Assembly: GCF_000518665.1 (NCBI RefSeq)
Contig: NZ_KI912469.1
Span: 127,376 to 191,375 of the forward strand
Length of the DNA: 64,000 bases
Direction: 5' to 3'
Source of the DNA: Microvirga flocculans ATCC BAA-817
GTDB lineage: Bacteria; Pseudomonadota; Alphaproteobacteria; Rhizobiales; Beijerinckiaceae
Under the pieces are notes generated by a model. It had not been told where the DNA came from, did not search any database, and saw nothing but the letters and a program-made list of their open reading frames with translations. Shown here piece after piece: positions 38,076 to 48,294 of this stretch. Position numbers and translations under genes: made by a program. The number at the start of each line of letters is the position of its first letter. The first letter of the stretch is position 1.

Positions 38076-39082
38076 GAGCGCCCCAGGCGGGCGGCAAGCT
38101 TCAGGGCCGCCATGAGGCTGTCGGGACGGGCGATGCCCTTGCCCGCGATGTCGAAGGCGGTGCCGTGGTCCGGCGAGGTCCGCACGAAGGGAAGCCCGAG
38201 GGTCACGTTGACCGCTTCGTCGAAGGCCAAGGTCTTGATCGGGATGAGGGCCTGGTCGTGATACATGGCGAGCGCCGCATCGTAGAGGCTTCTGGCGCGG
38301 GCGTGGAACATGGTGTCCGCCGGCAACGGGCCTGCAACCGCGATGCCCTCACGGCGAAGAGTCTCGATGGCCGGAGCGATGACCGCTCCATCCTCCGTCC
38401 CCATGGCGCCATTCTCCCCGGCATGGGGATTGAGACCGGCGACGGCGAGCCGCGGATTCGCGATTCCGAAGCGCTCCCTCATCTCCCGGGCCACGATGCG
38501 CCCCGTCAGCACGATGAGTTCCTCGGTCAGGGCGGCCGGGACCTTCGAGAGGGGGATGTGCACGGTGACGGGCACAACCGCCAACTGCTCGCTCCAGAGC
38601 ATCATGACAGGATGGTAGGCGTGCCCGTCGGCCTCCGAGGCCAGTGCGGCCAGGAACTCCGTATGCCCCGGATGCCGGAAACCGGCCTCGTAGAGCACGT
38701 GCTTGGCGATGGGGTTCGTCACGACGGCGGAGGCCGCGCCGGCCCGCACCAGCCGCACCGCCGTCTCGATGGACTCGATCACGGAGGGCGCATGGGCGGC
38801 GTTGGGCTGGCCCGGCTGCGCGGAGACGGTTACGCCGAGGGGAATGACGGGCAGCGCGTCCGGGAAAACTGTTCCGATTTCCTCTATTGCGACGACCTTG
38901 ACCGGAACTTTCCAGCCGTAACCCTGGGCGACCCGTTCAAGAAATTTCGGATCGCTCAGGACGGCGAACGGGGGCAGGGAGTGCTCTTTGCGTTGGAGCC
39001 AGGCTCTGAGGCTCAGCTCCGGCCCGATCCCGGCCGGATCACCCTGCGTCAGCAGGAGAGAGCGCTGGTTCAAGCCGGACAC
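38072..39082 (-). CDS. pdxA: 4-hydroxythreonine-4-phosphate dehydrogenase
   Basis: A 336-residue enzyme of pyridoxal-phosphate synthesis. [12 protein letters not shown] opens it; HPGHTEFLA and the metal site [11 protein letters not shown], with [19 protein letters not shown] at the end, are all conserved. It starts with GTG at 39082, preceded by AAAGG at 5 bases. It follows lptD after only 15 bp; the surA gene usually found between them is absent. Confidence 0.95.
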   Translation of the reverse strand: MSGLNQRSLLLTQGDPAGIGPELSLRAWLQRKEHSLPPFAVLSDPKFLERVAQGYGWKVPVKVVAIEEIGTVFPDALPVIPLGVTVSAQPGQPNAAHAPSVIESIETAVRLVRAGAASAVVTNPIAKHVLYEAGFRHPGHTEFLAALASEADGHAYHPVMMLWSEQLAVVPVTVHIPLSKVPAALTEELIVLTGRIVAREMRERFGIANPRLAVAGLNPHAGENGAMGTEDGAVIAPAIETLRREGIAVAGPLPADTMFHARARSLYDAALAMYHDQALIPIKTLAFDEAVNVTLGLPFVRTSPDHGTAFDIAGKGIARPDSLMAALKLAARLGRS

Positions 39083-39097
39083 TGGAGCCTTTCGTCA

Positions 39098-41623
39098 TCA
39101 TTCATCGGTGCCGCTGAGATTTTGGCTGAGCCCGGCCTCACCGAGCGAGCGCAATTCGAGCCGGAACGCGATGGTGTGGTTCTGATCCTTCTCGCCTGAA
39201 GTCTGGCTGATCTCCCGAGGCGTGATGGTGTAGCTGAGCGCGAAGGTCGTGCACTCGTCCATGTAGCCGATGCCCAAGGACATGCTGCTGAGAGAGGCGA
39301 TATCCTCGCGATTATAGACGGCCGTGACCGGGTTTATGGCATATTGCACCAGGAAGTTCTCCCGCGCCAGCAGATAGCGGTCGAGGTCGAGGAGAACGGA
39401 TCCGGACACGTACCAGTTTGGCGTCAGGTTCCAGCGGGCGGAACCGAGCACGCCTTCGCGGCGAAGCGGGAAGCCGATGGCCGGCTGAGCCTCGTAGCGC
39501 GCATAGGTCAGCGAAGCCGAAACCGGCAGGTAAGGGTCGAAGTCCGCCCGGATGCCGGCCTCGAACCTGTTGAGCGAGAAGTCTTCCTGATCGAGGCGGG
39601 CCCGCGTCACGAAGGCGAAGTTGCGGTTCGGCGAGATCTGGAAGCGGCCCACATAGTCAGAGGCACGAGAATCGAGCCCCGAGTCCAGGCCCACATTGGC
39701 GAGGTCTCCCTGACGGAACGAGTTCCGCCCGGCGAGCTGGTAGGACTGCCCGAACAATACGTTGGCATAGAAATCGTCGGCGCCCGTCACCGTGTATTGC
39801 AGGCCGATATTGGCGCGAACGCCGCCCTCGGCGCGGTCGTAGCCCGAGAACTTGTCCCAATCGAACAGGGTCGTGTCGTCGAAGATGAGGCTCTGCGCGT
39901 CCTCGTTGGGGAGATTGCCGACCCGGGTCTCGTTAGGGCGGGCGATCACCTGTGCGATGGGCTCGATGATCTGCTGTCCCGAGGTGCCGAGGCTGGCGAT
40001 GAAGGGATAGCGGTACTCGACGCCGACGGCCGGGGTGGCGCGGAAGAGATAATCGTCGTTCCCGTCGATGAAGTTCGCGAGATTGGGGTTCTGGTAGCCG
40101 TTGAAATCCGGAGCGATCCAGAAGTTGTCGGCCCTCAGATAGGCGAAGGGGGTCCAGGACTGGCCCACCGGATCGATGAACTCGCGCCGCCACGACGCAG
40201 AGACGGAGGCGCGGGAAGCCGAACCGCTGATGCCGCGCACGAGGCAGTTCGCCTGATCGAAAGTGATGCAGGTCTGGGCTACGTTGAAGTAGGTTCTGTT
40301 GAGCCTGTTCAGGGGCTCGAACTGGGCGGCTTCGCGTGAGAGGCTCGTCACGTTCACGTCGAGCGCGAACTCGCCGCCGATGGTGGAGGGCGTAAAGCGC
40401 TTGTTGTAGTCCAGGACGGGAGCCACGATGGGCTGCTGCTTCTGCCAGTCGTAGCTGGACAGCGTCTGGAAGTAATAGCCCCGCATGTCGAAGAAGGAGC
40501 GGTCCCCCTGGCCCTGAAGGTACAGAGTCGAGATGGATTCCTTTACGTAATAGGCGTTGATGCTCTCGCTCTTGATCTTGTAGTTCGTAAGGAACCACTT
40601 GTCGGAGACGAGCGCGATATCCCAGCCCCACCGCCAGTTCTGGTTGATGTAGAACTGGCCGGCCGTTTCCAGGGAGCCGCGGAGCTCGCGGTCGCCGGGG
40701 CCGTAGGGCGGCAAGCGGAAGGCGTCGGGCTCCAGCTGCGAGATGCCCGCAGCCCGGATGTTGTACGTGCCCGTGTCGAGGCGGTGACGCCATTCCACTT
40801 CACCCAGAACGCCCTGCCGGCTCAGGATGGTGGGGTTGATCGTCAGGTCGTAGTTCGGCGCGATGGCCCAGAAGAACGGAACGGACGCGCCATATCCGAG
40901 CGTGTTCGAATAGACGTAGCGCGGCGCCAGGAAGCCGGTCTTGCGCTTGACCGTCGGGTCCGGGGTCCAGAAATAGGGCAGGTAGGCGACCGGGATCCCG
41001 AGCAGCTCAAGGCTGGCATCCTCATAGTAGATCGTCCGTTCGCTGTTGTTGTGAATGATCTTGGCGGCCTTGACCTGCCAGAGAGGCGGCCGCTCCGGAT
41101 TGTCCTTGCAGGGCTCGCAGGCCGTGTAGGTGCCGCGCTCGAAAACCGTGGTTTCGCCCTCGGCGCGTTCGGCGCGTGGGGCCGAGAACCGGGTGGTAAG
41201 GGGGCGGCCCTGATCGACCGTCGTCTGAATGACCCGCAGGGAATCGATGAAGCCGTTCTTAAAGTCGTCCGTCAGCTCGAACCGGTCGCCGGTGGCGACC
41301 GTCCCGCTGGCGTCGGTCAGGCGAGCGTTCCCTTCGGCAAAGACGCGTCCCGTGTTCCGGTCGTAGGTGACCCGGTCGGCCTGCAGGGTGCGACCCTGGT
41401 AGTTCATTTGAACGTCGCCGGAAGCCGCGATGGTGTTCCGGTCGTTGTCGTAGACGATTTCCTTAGCGTCAACGAGGAGGCGGTCCGTGTCCGAACCTGC
41501 CTTGGCGCGCGCCGTGATGGCGTCGTTGAGCGTCCCTTGGGCAAGGGCCGGCATAGACCCAGCGGCATAAGACAGTGCCGCTGCGACCGCAGACATTGCG
41601 ATCGTTGTCCCGAGCCTCCGCAT
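39098..41623 (-). CDS. lptD: LPS-assembly protein LptD
   Basis: An 841-residue outer-membrane protein that inserts LPS into the outer leaflet together with LptE. A signal peptide ends near MPALAQG; an OstA/LptA-like domain follows (DAKEIVYDNDRNTIAASGDV onward, to about 150), then a large barrel with the ACEPC cysteine pair near 190 and a second pair further on (TCITFDQANC). The start at 41623 has AAGGAG upstream; a longer reading is not preceded by a signal. It is 35 bp behind lptG, in one operon lptF-lptG-lptD-pdxA-rsmA. Confidence 0.96.
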   Translation of the reverse strand: MRRLGTTIAMSAVAAALSYAAGSMPALAQGTLNDAITARAKAGSDTDRLLVDAKEIVYDNDRNTIAASGDVQMNYQGRTLQADRVTYDRNTGRVFAEGNARLTDASGTVATGDRFELTDDFKNGFIDSLRVIQTTVDQGRPLTTRFSAPRAERAEGETTVFERGTYTACEPCKDNPERPPLWQVKAAKIIHNNSERTIYYEDASLELLGIPVAYLPYFWTPDPTVKRKTGFLAPRYVYSNTLGYGASVPFFWAIAPNYDLTINPTILSRQGVLGEVEWRHRLDTGTYNIRAAGISQLEPDAFRLPPYGPGDRELRGSLETAGQFYINQNWRWGWDIALVSDKWFLTNYKIKSESINAYYVKESISTLYLQGQGDRSFFDMRGYYFQTLSSYDWQKQQPIVAPVLDYNKRFTPSTIGGEFALDVNVTSLSREAAQFEPLNRLNRTYFNVAQTCITFDQANCLVRGISGSASRASVSASWRREFIDPVGQSWTPFAYLRADNFWIAPDFNGYQNPNLANFIDGNDDYLFRATPAVGVEYRYPFIASLGTSGQQIIEPIAQVIARPNETRVGNLPNEDAQSLIFDDTTLFDWDKFSGYDRAEGGVRANIGLQYTVTGADDFYANVLFGQSYQLAGRNSFRQGDLANVGLDSGLDSRASDYVGRFQISPNRNFAFVTRARLDQEDFSLNRFEAGIRADFDPYLPVSASLTYARYEAQPAIGFPLRREGVLGSARWNLTPNWYVSGSVLLDLDRYLLARENFLVQYAINPVTAVYNREDIASLSSMSLGIGYMDECTTFALSYTITPREISQTSGEKDQNHTIAFRLELRSLGEAGLSQNLSGTDE

Positions 41624-41658
41624 CCCCACTCCTTCGAACCGTTTCTTATCGAGAACGG

Positions 41659-42744
41659 TCAGCCGTCCTCTTGGTATAACAAGGCCAAAGTCCCCAGGAG
41701 GCTGCCTACGACAGCCGGAAACCAAGCCGCTACAAGGGAGCTGATGATTCCGGAGGCTCCAAGCTCCGCCATAAGCTCAGTGGCGACATAAAGCACGAAC
41801 CCGGCCGCAACGCCACCCAGAACCATCATGGCCACACCGCCAAATCGAAAGAATCTTAACGATACGGATGCGGCCACGAAAACCATGGCGATGAACAGCA
41901 GGGGGCGGGCGAGAAGCAGGTCGTAATGAAGGCGGTAGGTGGTGGTGTTGATATCCGCCTGCTCCATGCGGCTGATCGTCTCCTTCAGGTCCCAGAAGGG
42001 CACGGCATCCGGCTCGATGAAGCTCTGTCGAACCTGCGAGGGCTGGAGGCTCGAGGCGATCAGGTAGCGGTCGTGGTTCTCGGGTTCCGCGATGGCGGAC
42101 AGGACCCGGGCCTCCTTCAGCTCCCAGAACCCCTCATGCAGCAGGGCCTCCTTGGCCTCGACGCGGTGGGTGAACGTACCGGCTTGGTCGAAGGCGTAGA
42201 CCGTGACCCCGAAGAGGGTCGCCGAATCGGTCGCCGAGGCGTTGGCGCGGAAGATGGCCTGCCCGTCGAGGCTCCGCTGGCGAATCCAGATCGGCTTCTC
42301 GCGGGTTTGAATGTTGCGCGAGAAAACCTGCGTTTCCAGGTCGGAGGCCTGCTGCTTCAGGACGGCCGAGACCGGGTTGTACACGGTGATCGACAGGATG
42401 CCGATGAGCAGGGCGATCAGAAGGCCGGGCTGAAGGAACTGCCACGCGGAGATGCCCGCGGCGCGTGCCACCACGAGCTCCAGCTTGCGGCTGAGCTGGA
42501 GGAGGGCGGCCATGCTGCCGAACAGCACGGCGAAGGGCATCACCTGCTCGGCGATGGCCGGGGTCCGGAACAGGGCGAGCTGGGCGATGATGCCGGTCGT
42601 TGCATTGGGCGCATCGCCGGCCCGGCGCATCAGCTCCACGAAATCCAGGGTGTAGACGAGGGTGAAGACCGTCGCGAAGACCAGGAAGATCGTCTTGAGG
42701 AACTGGCGCGAGAAATAGAAGCCAAGGGTTCGGCCGATCAGCAT
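41659..42744 (-). CDS. lptG: LPS export ABC transporter permease LptG
   Basis: A 361-residue inner-membrane protein of the YjgP/YjgQ family: three N-terminal helices (about 12-35, 60-82 and 100-122), a periplasmic beta-jellyroll and three C-terminal helices (about 272-350). With LptF and LptB2 it extracts LPS from the inner membrane. It lies two bases behind lptF. Assigned as LptG rather than LptF from its position and from the late SLRFFRFGG segment. Confidence 0.92.
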   Translation of the reverse strand: MLIGRTLGFYFSRQFLKTIFLVFATVFTLVYTLDFVELMRRAGDAPNATTGIIAQLALFRTPAIAEQVMPFAVLFGSMAALLQLSRKLELVVARAAGISAWQFLQPGLLIALLIGILSITVYNPVSAVLKQQASDLETQVFSRNIQTREKPIWIRQRSLDGQAIFRANASATDSATLFGVTVYAFDQAGTFTHRVEAKEALLHEGFWELKEARVLSAIAEPENHDRYLIASSLQPSQVRQSFIEPDAVPFWDLKETISRMEQADINTTTYRLHYDLLLARPLLFIAMVFVAASVSLRFFRFGGVAMMVLGGVAAGFVLYVATELMAELGASGIISSLVAAWFPAVVGSLLGTLALLYQEDG

Positions 42745-42746
42745 GG

Positions 42747-43907
42747 TCAGGCCTTCTGAGGTGCTGGGGCGCTTCGGGGCGACCGGTTGCGGAACGCCCT
42801 CAGGAGCCTGGTCTGGAAGGACCCCATGGCCTGTCCTTTGAAGATCATCAGAAGGCAGATGACAATGCCGCCCAGGGGCACCCCATAGACCATGGGGACG
42901 GCCGCCTGCGTCCTGGCGACGGCGCTCGAGGCTGCGAAGCCGAGGATGCGCAGGAGCACGACCGCCACGACGGCGCCTGCGATGGCAAGGCCGCGCCCCT
43001 GACGGGTCGTGCGGGCTTCGCCCAGGGCGACGAAGGCGATCAGCATCATGACGAGAGGATAGAGCCAGGAGGACAGCCGGTCGTGCAGCTCGGCCCGGAA
43101 GCGGCCGCGCTGCTCCTGATAGAGAAACTCGTTCTTGTCGGGGAAGAGGAGTTGGGTCGTGCTCCGCTCGCGGGGCTTGTAGACGACATCGCCCCCTTCC
43201 TTGCTGAAGGCGGACAGGTCGACCGCATAGCGCTCGAAGGCCACAATGGAGGAATCGCGGCTGTTCGGCTCTTTGCGCTGAACGCTGCCCTTTTGAAGCA
43301 CGAGATAGGCGTTCCCGCCCTGTTCCACAGTCTGCCCGCGCTCGGCGAGATAGACGATGGCTTTGTCCTTATCCCGCAGATCCTCCATGAAGATCCCGAG
43401 CAAGGCGTCGCCCTGGCGCTCCCGGTAATGGAAGGTGATGCCGTTCTCCAGGGTGATGAACTGGCCCTCCTTGGCCATGGTTCCCACGAAATCGGCCCGG
43501 ATCTTGGTGAAAAGCTGGCGCAGCTCCTGAAGGCTCGCCGGCATCAGGTAGAGCGAAATCATGCCGACGATGACGCAGACGAAGGCGGCCAGGGCCATGA
43601 AAGGCCGCAGCAGGCGCCGCGGCGGCATGCCTCCGGCGCTCATGACGATCAGCTCGGAATCGCCGTTGAGCTTGTTGAGGGTGTAGAGCGTGGCGAGAAA
43701 CAGGGCGACGGGCGCGATCACGCTGATCAGGGCGGGGAGGGACAGGCCCGTGACCGTGAAGAAGATCACGAGGGTCTGGCCCTTGCCGGTCAGCAGATCG
43801 AGCTCCCGCAGGGCCTGCGTGATCCAGATCACGCCCGTGAGGGCGACCAGACAGGCAGCGAAGGCGTTGAAATTGATCTTGAGAATGTAGCGTTCGATAA
43901 GAGTCAT
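42747..43907 (-). CDS. lptF: LPS export ABC transporter permease LptF
   Basis: A 386-residue paralogue of LptG with the same six-helix plus jellyroll plan. The start MTLIERYILKINFNAF and the segment LNKLNGDSELIVMSAGG, a coupling helix contacting LptB, are family hallmarks. The start at 43907 is chosen because the 33 residues of the longer reading lack conservation and reach into the pepA promoter region. It is the first gene of the minus-strand lpt operon. Confidence 0.93.
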   Translation of the reverse strand: MTLIERYILKINFNAFAACLVALTGVIWITQALRELDLLTGKGQTLVIFFTVTGLSLPALISVIAPVALFLATLYTLNKLNGDSELIVMSAGGMPPRRLLRPFMALAAFVCVIVGMISLYLMPASLQELRQLFTKIRADFVGTMAKEGQFITLENGITFHYRERQGDALLGIFMEDLRDKDKAIVYLAERGQTVEQGGNAYLVLQKGSVQRKEPNSRDSSIVAFERYAVDLSAFSKEGGDVVYKPRERSTTQLLFPDKNEFLYQEQRGRFRAELHDRLSSWLYPLVMMLIAFVALGEARTTRQGRGLAIAGAVVAVVLLRILGFAASSAVARTQAAVPMVYGVPLGGIVICLLMIFKGQAMGSFQTRLLRAFRNRSPRSAPAPQKA

Positions 43908-44108
43908 GAAGCCCTTCGCCCCGGGGCGGTACAGCCCTGGGTACCTTGTCACGCCATCCCAGGCAAGACGGCCGTTTTCAACAGCCTGGGATTGCGCCGA
44001 TTTCACGGCAGCTTTCCCGTGCCCTCGCCGTCTATATGATATATGTCCCAGACGTCAGCGTCGCAGCCGGCTGCAAGACCGGGCATTGCATCAATCGAAG
44101 AGGAATTC

Positions 44109-45602
44109 ATGGCCGATAGCTTCAAGATCGACTTTCAGGCCCATGGCAAAGTCGAGACTGGCGATCTCATCGTATTCGTCGGGGACAATCTCAAGCCCAC
44201 GCCCGCCGTCGCCAAGCTGCTCGGCCCGAAAACCGTCGATCTCGTTGCCAAGGCGGCTTCTGCCGAAGCCTTCAAGGGCAAGGCGAAGACGGCCCTGTCG
44301 ATCGTCGTCCCCGCAGGCCTCTCCGTCGACAGGCTGATCGTGATCGGCCTCGGCGGCGAGAAGGACCGCAAGGACGTCGATTTCGTCCAGCTGGGCGGCC
44401 TGATCGCCGGAAAGGCGAACGGCAAGGACGTGACCGTGATGCTGGATCTGCCCGGCATCGAGGTCTCGCCCGATGCGGTCGCCGATATGGCGCTCGGCGC
44501 CCAGCTGCGCCGCTACAGCTTCGACCGCTACAAGACCAAGAAGAAGGACGAGGACGAGAGCAGGAAGGGCGGGCGGCTCGTCTTCAGCGTGGCGGATCCC
44601 GCCGCCGCCAAGAAGGCCTACAAGTCCCGCGAGGGCGTGCAGCAGGGCGTCATCATCGCCCGCGATCTCGTGAACGAGCCGCCGAACGTGCTCGGCCCCC
44701 AGGAATTCGCCGCCCGCGCCCAGGCCCTGACCAAGCTCGGCGTCGAAGTCGAGATTCTCGACGACAAGGCCATGAGGAAGCTCGGCATGAACGCCCTGCT
44801 CGGCGTGGCGCAGGGCTCCGTGCGGGGCGGGCGCGTCGCCGTCATGCGCTGGAACGGCGGCAAGGCGAACGACAAGCCCATCGCCTTCATCGGCAAGGGC
44901 GTGGTGTTCGATTCGGGCGGCATCTCGATCAAGCCGGGCGCCGGCATGGAGGACATGAAGGGCGACATGGCGGGCGCGGCCTGCGTGGTCGGCCTCATGC
45001 ATGCGCTCGCCAGCCGCAAGGCCAAGGCCAACGTCGTGGGCGCCATCGGCCTCGTGGAGAACATGCCGGACGGCAATGCCCAGCGGCCCGGCGACATCGT
45101 GACCACCATGTCGGGCCAGACCATCGAGATCATCAACACGGACGCCGAGGGCCGCCTCGTGCTGGCCGATGTGCTCTGGTACGTGCAGGACCGCTTCAAG
45201 CCCAAGTTCATGGTCGACCTGGCGACCCTCACGGGCGCGATCCTCGTGGCCCTGGCGCAGGAATATGCGGGCCTGTTCTCGAACAATGACGAACTGGCCG
45301 AACGCCTCGCCGCCGCCGGCAAGGCGACCGGGGAACGCGTCTGGCGCATGCCGCTGGGGCCCGAATTCGACAAGATGATCGATTCCAAGTTCGCGGACAT
45401 GAAGAACTCCGCAGGGCGCTTCGGCGGATCGAGCACGGCGGCGGCGCTTCTCCAGCGCTTCGTCAACGACGTGCCCTGGGCCCATCTCGACATCGCGGGC
45501 ACCGCCATGGGCTCGCCGGCGACCGAGATCAACAAGGGCTGGAGCTCGGGCTGGGGCGTGCGCCTCCTCGACCGTCTCGTGCGCGATCACTACGAGGCGT
45601 GA
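44109..45602 (+). CDS. pepA: Leucyl aminopeptidase (peptidase M17)
   Basis: A 497-residue cytosolic dizinc aminopeptidase. The signature [14 protein letters not shown] is complete, with metal and catalytic residues also in [16 protein letters not shown] and MKGDMAGAA. The start at 44109 (MADSFKIDF) has AAGAGGA upstream; a longer reading begins in the divergent promoter region. It is divergent from lptF and followed by holC, the usual alphaproteobacterial order. Confidence 0.96.
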   Translation: MADSFKIDFQAHGKVETGDLIVFVGDNLKPTPAVAKLLGPKTVDLVAKAASAEAFKGKAKTALSIVVPAGLSVDRLIVIGLGGEKDRKDVDFVQLGGLIAGKANGKDVTVMLDLPGIEVSPDAVADMALGAQLRRYSFDRYKTKKKDEDESRKGGRLVFSVADPAAAKKAYKSREGVQQGVIIARDLVNEPPNVLGPQEFAARAQALTKLGVEVEILDDKAMRKLGMNALLGVAQGSVRGGRVAVMRWNGGKANDKPIAFIGKGVVFDSGGISIKPGAGMEDMKGDMAGAACVVGLMHALASRKAKANVVGAIGLVENMPDGNAQRPGDIVTTMSGQTIEIINTDAEGRLVLADVLWYVQDRFKPKFMVDLATLTGAILVALAQEYAGLFSNNDELAERLAAAGKATGERVWRMPLGPEFDKMIDSKFADMKNSAGRFGGSSTAAALLQRFVNDVPWAHLDIAGTAMGSPATEINKGWSSGWGVRLLDRLVRDHYEA

Positions 45603-45615
45603 GCGCCAAAGCACT

Positions 45616-45705
45616 GCCATCCCGGGGCCGCGTCGGCGGAATCCGGGATGGCTTACGAGCGCAGCGCCCGATCCCCGATCTGCGCTGCGCTCCGTCCGGG
45701 ATGGC
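45616..45705. repeat. Compound inverted-repeat element between pepA and holC
   Basis: GCCATCCCGG (45616-45625) is inverted as CCGGGATGGC at 45643-45652 and again at 45696-45705. Nested between the latter two is an 11-bp perfect inverted repeat, GAGCGCAGCGC (45657-45667) and GCGCTGCGCTC (45682-45692). It fills most of the 112-bp gap and ends 9 bp before the holC start codon. Confidence 0.65.
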
Positions 45706-45714
45706 GATGCGGGT

Positions 45715-46167
45715 ATGACCGAGGTTCTTTTCTACCATCTTCAGCATCAGCCCCTCGAGGCCGTGCTGCCCACGCTCCTGCAGAAGACGCTGGAGCGGGG
45801 CTGGCGGGCGGTGGTGCAGGCCACGACCGAGGAGCGCATGGCCGCCCTCGACGATCATCTTTGGACATTCTCGGACGAGAGCTTCCTGCCGCACGGCACC
45901 GACCGCGAGGCCCATGCGGCCGACCAGCCCGTTCTGCTGACCCTGTCGGGCGCCAATCCCAACGGCGCGTCGATCCGCTTTCTCGTGGAGGGCGCCGACC
46001 TGCCCGAGGACATCACGGCCTATGAGCGGCTCGCGCTTCTGTTCGACGGCAACGACGCCGAGGCGCTCGCCCTGGCCCGCGACCAGTGGCGCGCCGTGAA
46101 GGCAGGCGGCCACGACGCGACCTACTGGCAGCAGGACGAGCGGGGGCGCTGGCAGCGCAAGGCGTGA
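45715..46167 (+). CDS. holC: DNA polymerase III chi subunit
   Basis: A 150-residue protein of the clamp-loader accessory pair; chi contacts SSB. EVLFYHLQHQPLEAVLPTLLQKTLERGW at the start and WTFSDESFLPHG (about 50-61) are the HolC signature; FDGNDAEAL follows. It lies behind pepA across a compound repeat, in the usual pepA-holC order. Confidence 0.94.
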   Translation: MTEVLFYHLQHQPLEAVLPTLLQKTLERGWRAVVQATTEERMAALDDHLWTFSDESFLPHGTDREAHAADQPVLLTLSGANPNGASIRFLVEGADLPEDITAYERLALLFDGNDAEALALARDQWRAVKAGGHDATYWQQDERGRWQRKA

Positions 46168-46271
46168 GGGAGGCATCGCGGATCGCAGGCCGAACACGAA
46201 GTCGTCATCCCCCAGGCGCTTGCAATGGAGGCCGTTTCCTCCAGTTTCAGCCGGGCCATAAGGATGCTTTC

Positions 46272-47821
46272 ATGATTCGACCGTTGCGCCTCGCCCTTCA
46301 TGCGGCTCTTGCCCTGTCCCTCGCGATGTCTCCCGTCGCGTTCGCGCAGGAGCAGCAGCCCCAGGGGCAGCAGCAGGAGGCCCGCAGGCCCCGCCCCGAG
46401 TCACGGGAGGCGCAGCCGCTTCCGCCGGAATCGGTGACGCGGCATACGCTTCAGCTTTCGGGCCGGACGCTTCAGTTCACCGCGACCGCAGGCCATCTGA
46501 CGCTGACGGACCAGCAGGGAGCGCCCCAGGCCGAGATCGGGTTCGTGGCCTATGCGAAGGACGGGGCCGATCCGGCGACGCGGCCCGTCACCTTCGCCGT
46601 GAACGGAGGGCCGGGAGCGTCCTCGGCGTATCTGCATCTCCTCGCCATCGGGCCGTGGCTTCTTCCCCTCGACGGTTCCACGATCAGCCCCTCGACCTCA
46701 CCGGCGCTCGTGCCCAATGCGGAAACCTGGCTCGATTTCACCGACCTCGTGTTCATCGATCCGCCCGGCACGGGCTACAGCCGCGTGGTCGGCGGCGATC
46801 AGGTGCGCGAGCGCTTCTATTCCGTCCAGGGCGATATCGAGGGGCTCGCCGCCTTCGTCATGCGCTGGCTGAAGGAGAAGAACCGCCTCGTCTCGCCGAA
46901 ATTCTTCGCGGGCGAGAGCTATGGCGGCTTCCGGGGGCCGCTTCTGGCGCAGAAGCTCCAGAGCGATCAGGGCGTCGGCTTCAGCGGGCTGGTGCTGATC
47001 TCGCCGGTCCTGGATTTCGACTGGCTCGACCAGGGAACCGGCGCGCCATGGGCCAGCGCGGCGCTCTTGCCGTCTCTCGCGGCAACGAAACTCTCCCGCA
47101 GCGGCCCCGTCTCGCGGGAGGCGTTGAAGGAGGCGGAAGCCTATGCCTCGGGCGAGTATCTCGTAGATCTCATGCGCGGTCTTCAGGACAGGGAGGCCGT
47201 GGAGCGCATCAGCCGGCGGGTGGCGGAACTGAGCGGGCTCGGCCCCGACGTCTCGCGGCGTCTCGCCGGACGCATCGACATGGGCGCGGCCCAGCGGGAA
47301 TTGCGGCGCGGCGCGGCCGAGGTCGTCAGCGCCTACGATACCAACGTCGCCACCGCCGACCCGAATCCCAACGCCCAGGTCTCGCGGTTCGAGGACCCGG
47401 TGCTCGACGGCATGACGGCCCCTTGACGAGCGCCGTCGTCCATCACCTGTCTCAGACCCTGAACTACAAGGCGGAAGGACGCTACAATCTGCTCAACGGC
47501 TCCATCAACGGCGCATGGCGCTGGGGCGGGCGCAACGGGCCGGAAAACCTCGAGGAATTGCGGCAAGCGCTCTCCCTCGACGGCAAGTTGCGCGTGCTCG
47601 TGACCCACGGCTTCACCGATCTGGTGACCCCCTATTTCACGTCCCAGCTCCTCTTGAACCAGTTGCCCGATCTGGGTCCCCAGAAGCGTGTGGCGCTCTC
47701 TGTTTACGAAGGGGGCCATATGTTCTATTCGCGGCAGGCGTCGCGGCAGGCCTTCAGGGCCGATGTGCAGCGGCTCTTTGAAGACGCGCTGCGGGCGAGG
47801 GCGGCCGGTAACGGGGATTGA
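46272..47821 (+). pseudogene. S10 serine carboxypeptidase-like protein, split by a frameshift
   Basis: A secreted peptidase of the S10 family (signal MIRPLRLALHAALALSLAMS...AFAQ). The first frame gives 384 residues with VNGGPGASSAY (about 110-120) and nucleophile Ser216 in GESYGGF, then stops at 47424-47426. Homology continues at once in the -1 frame to 47821, with the Asp in THGFTDLVTPY and the His in YEGGHMFYS. One extra C in the CCCC run at 47419-47422 would restore a single protein of about 516 residues. As written, Ser and Asp/His are on different products. It may be a true pseudogene or a sequencing error; the rest of both halves looks undamaged. Confidence 0.85.
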
Positions 47822-48198
47822 TGGGGATGCGTGCAAAAGTTCTGTCGAGTGTCGCCCTTGCGGCATCCATGCTGGCTGCCTGCAGCAGCACGGGTTCCGC
47901 GCCGCCACCAGTCGCCATGCCTGCGCCGTCGATGACGGCGGCAGGCCCGGCCATCGCGGGTCCTGTTCTCGGGCCGGACGGGCAGTGCACGGGCACTCCC
48001 GCCGGAACGGCCACCGCCATCGAGCCCGGCATCACCGAATGCGACCTCGTGCGCCTGAAGGGCAAGCCCGCCACCGATGTGCTCGTCGGCGAAAGCGGCA
48101 AGGGCCAGCGGGAGGTGCAGGTGCTCTATTCGGAGCCCGGCGGCCGAGAGCTCTATTTCTTCGTGGACAACAGGCTCGACCGGATCGTGAAGCCGTAA
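47821..48198 (+). CDS. Small lipoprotein of unknown function
   Basis: A 125-residue protein with a lipoprotein signal: LAASMLAAC, the lipobox Cys near residue 21. The mature part is Ala/Pro-rich at first, then has a compact domain with ITECDLVRLKGKPATDVLVGE and VLYSEPGGRELYFFVDNRLDRI, similar in outline to SmpA/BamE-like outer-membrane lipoproteins, but I cannot assign it. The ATG overlaps the stop region of the S10 gene, so the two were one transcript. Confidence 0.8.
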   Translation: MGMRAKVLSSVALAASMLAACSSTGSAPPPVAMPAPSMTAAGPAIAGPVLGPDGQCTGTPAGTATAIEPGITECDLVRLKGKPATDVLVGESGKGQREVQVLYSEPGGRELYFFVDNRLDRIVKP

Positions 48199-48246
48199 CG
48201 CGCGGCGAACCGGATCCGCTTCGCAAAGAAGCGCTGTTGAAACGCA

Positions 48247-48272
48247 CATGGCCGGGACGAAGCCCGGCCATG
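48247..48272. repeat. Hairpin repeat CATGGCCGGG-N6-CCCGGCCATG at a convergent junction
   Basis: A 10-bp perfect stem (48247-48256 and 48263-48272) between the lipoprotein gene and the RTX gene, which converge. It shares its stem sequence with the hairpin at 20664-20686. Confidence 0.6.
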
Positions 48273-48294
48273 CTTGTCGATGAGGCTGACGCGC

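Noticed and set aside
39344..40339. Long open frame on the plus strand opposite lptD
   Set aside because: It is a mirror frame caused by the GC-rich codon pattern of lptD; it has no ribosome site and no recognisable domain. The same holds for the long frames opposite rel, pepA and both ABC-F genes.
47408..47430. Programmed -1 ribosomal frameshift in the S10 gene
   Set aside because: The sequence GGCCCCTTGA does not give a slippery X-XXY-YYZ heptamer in the reading frame; an indel in the C-run is simpler.
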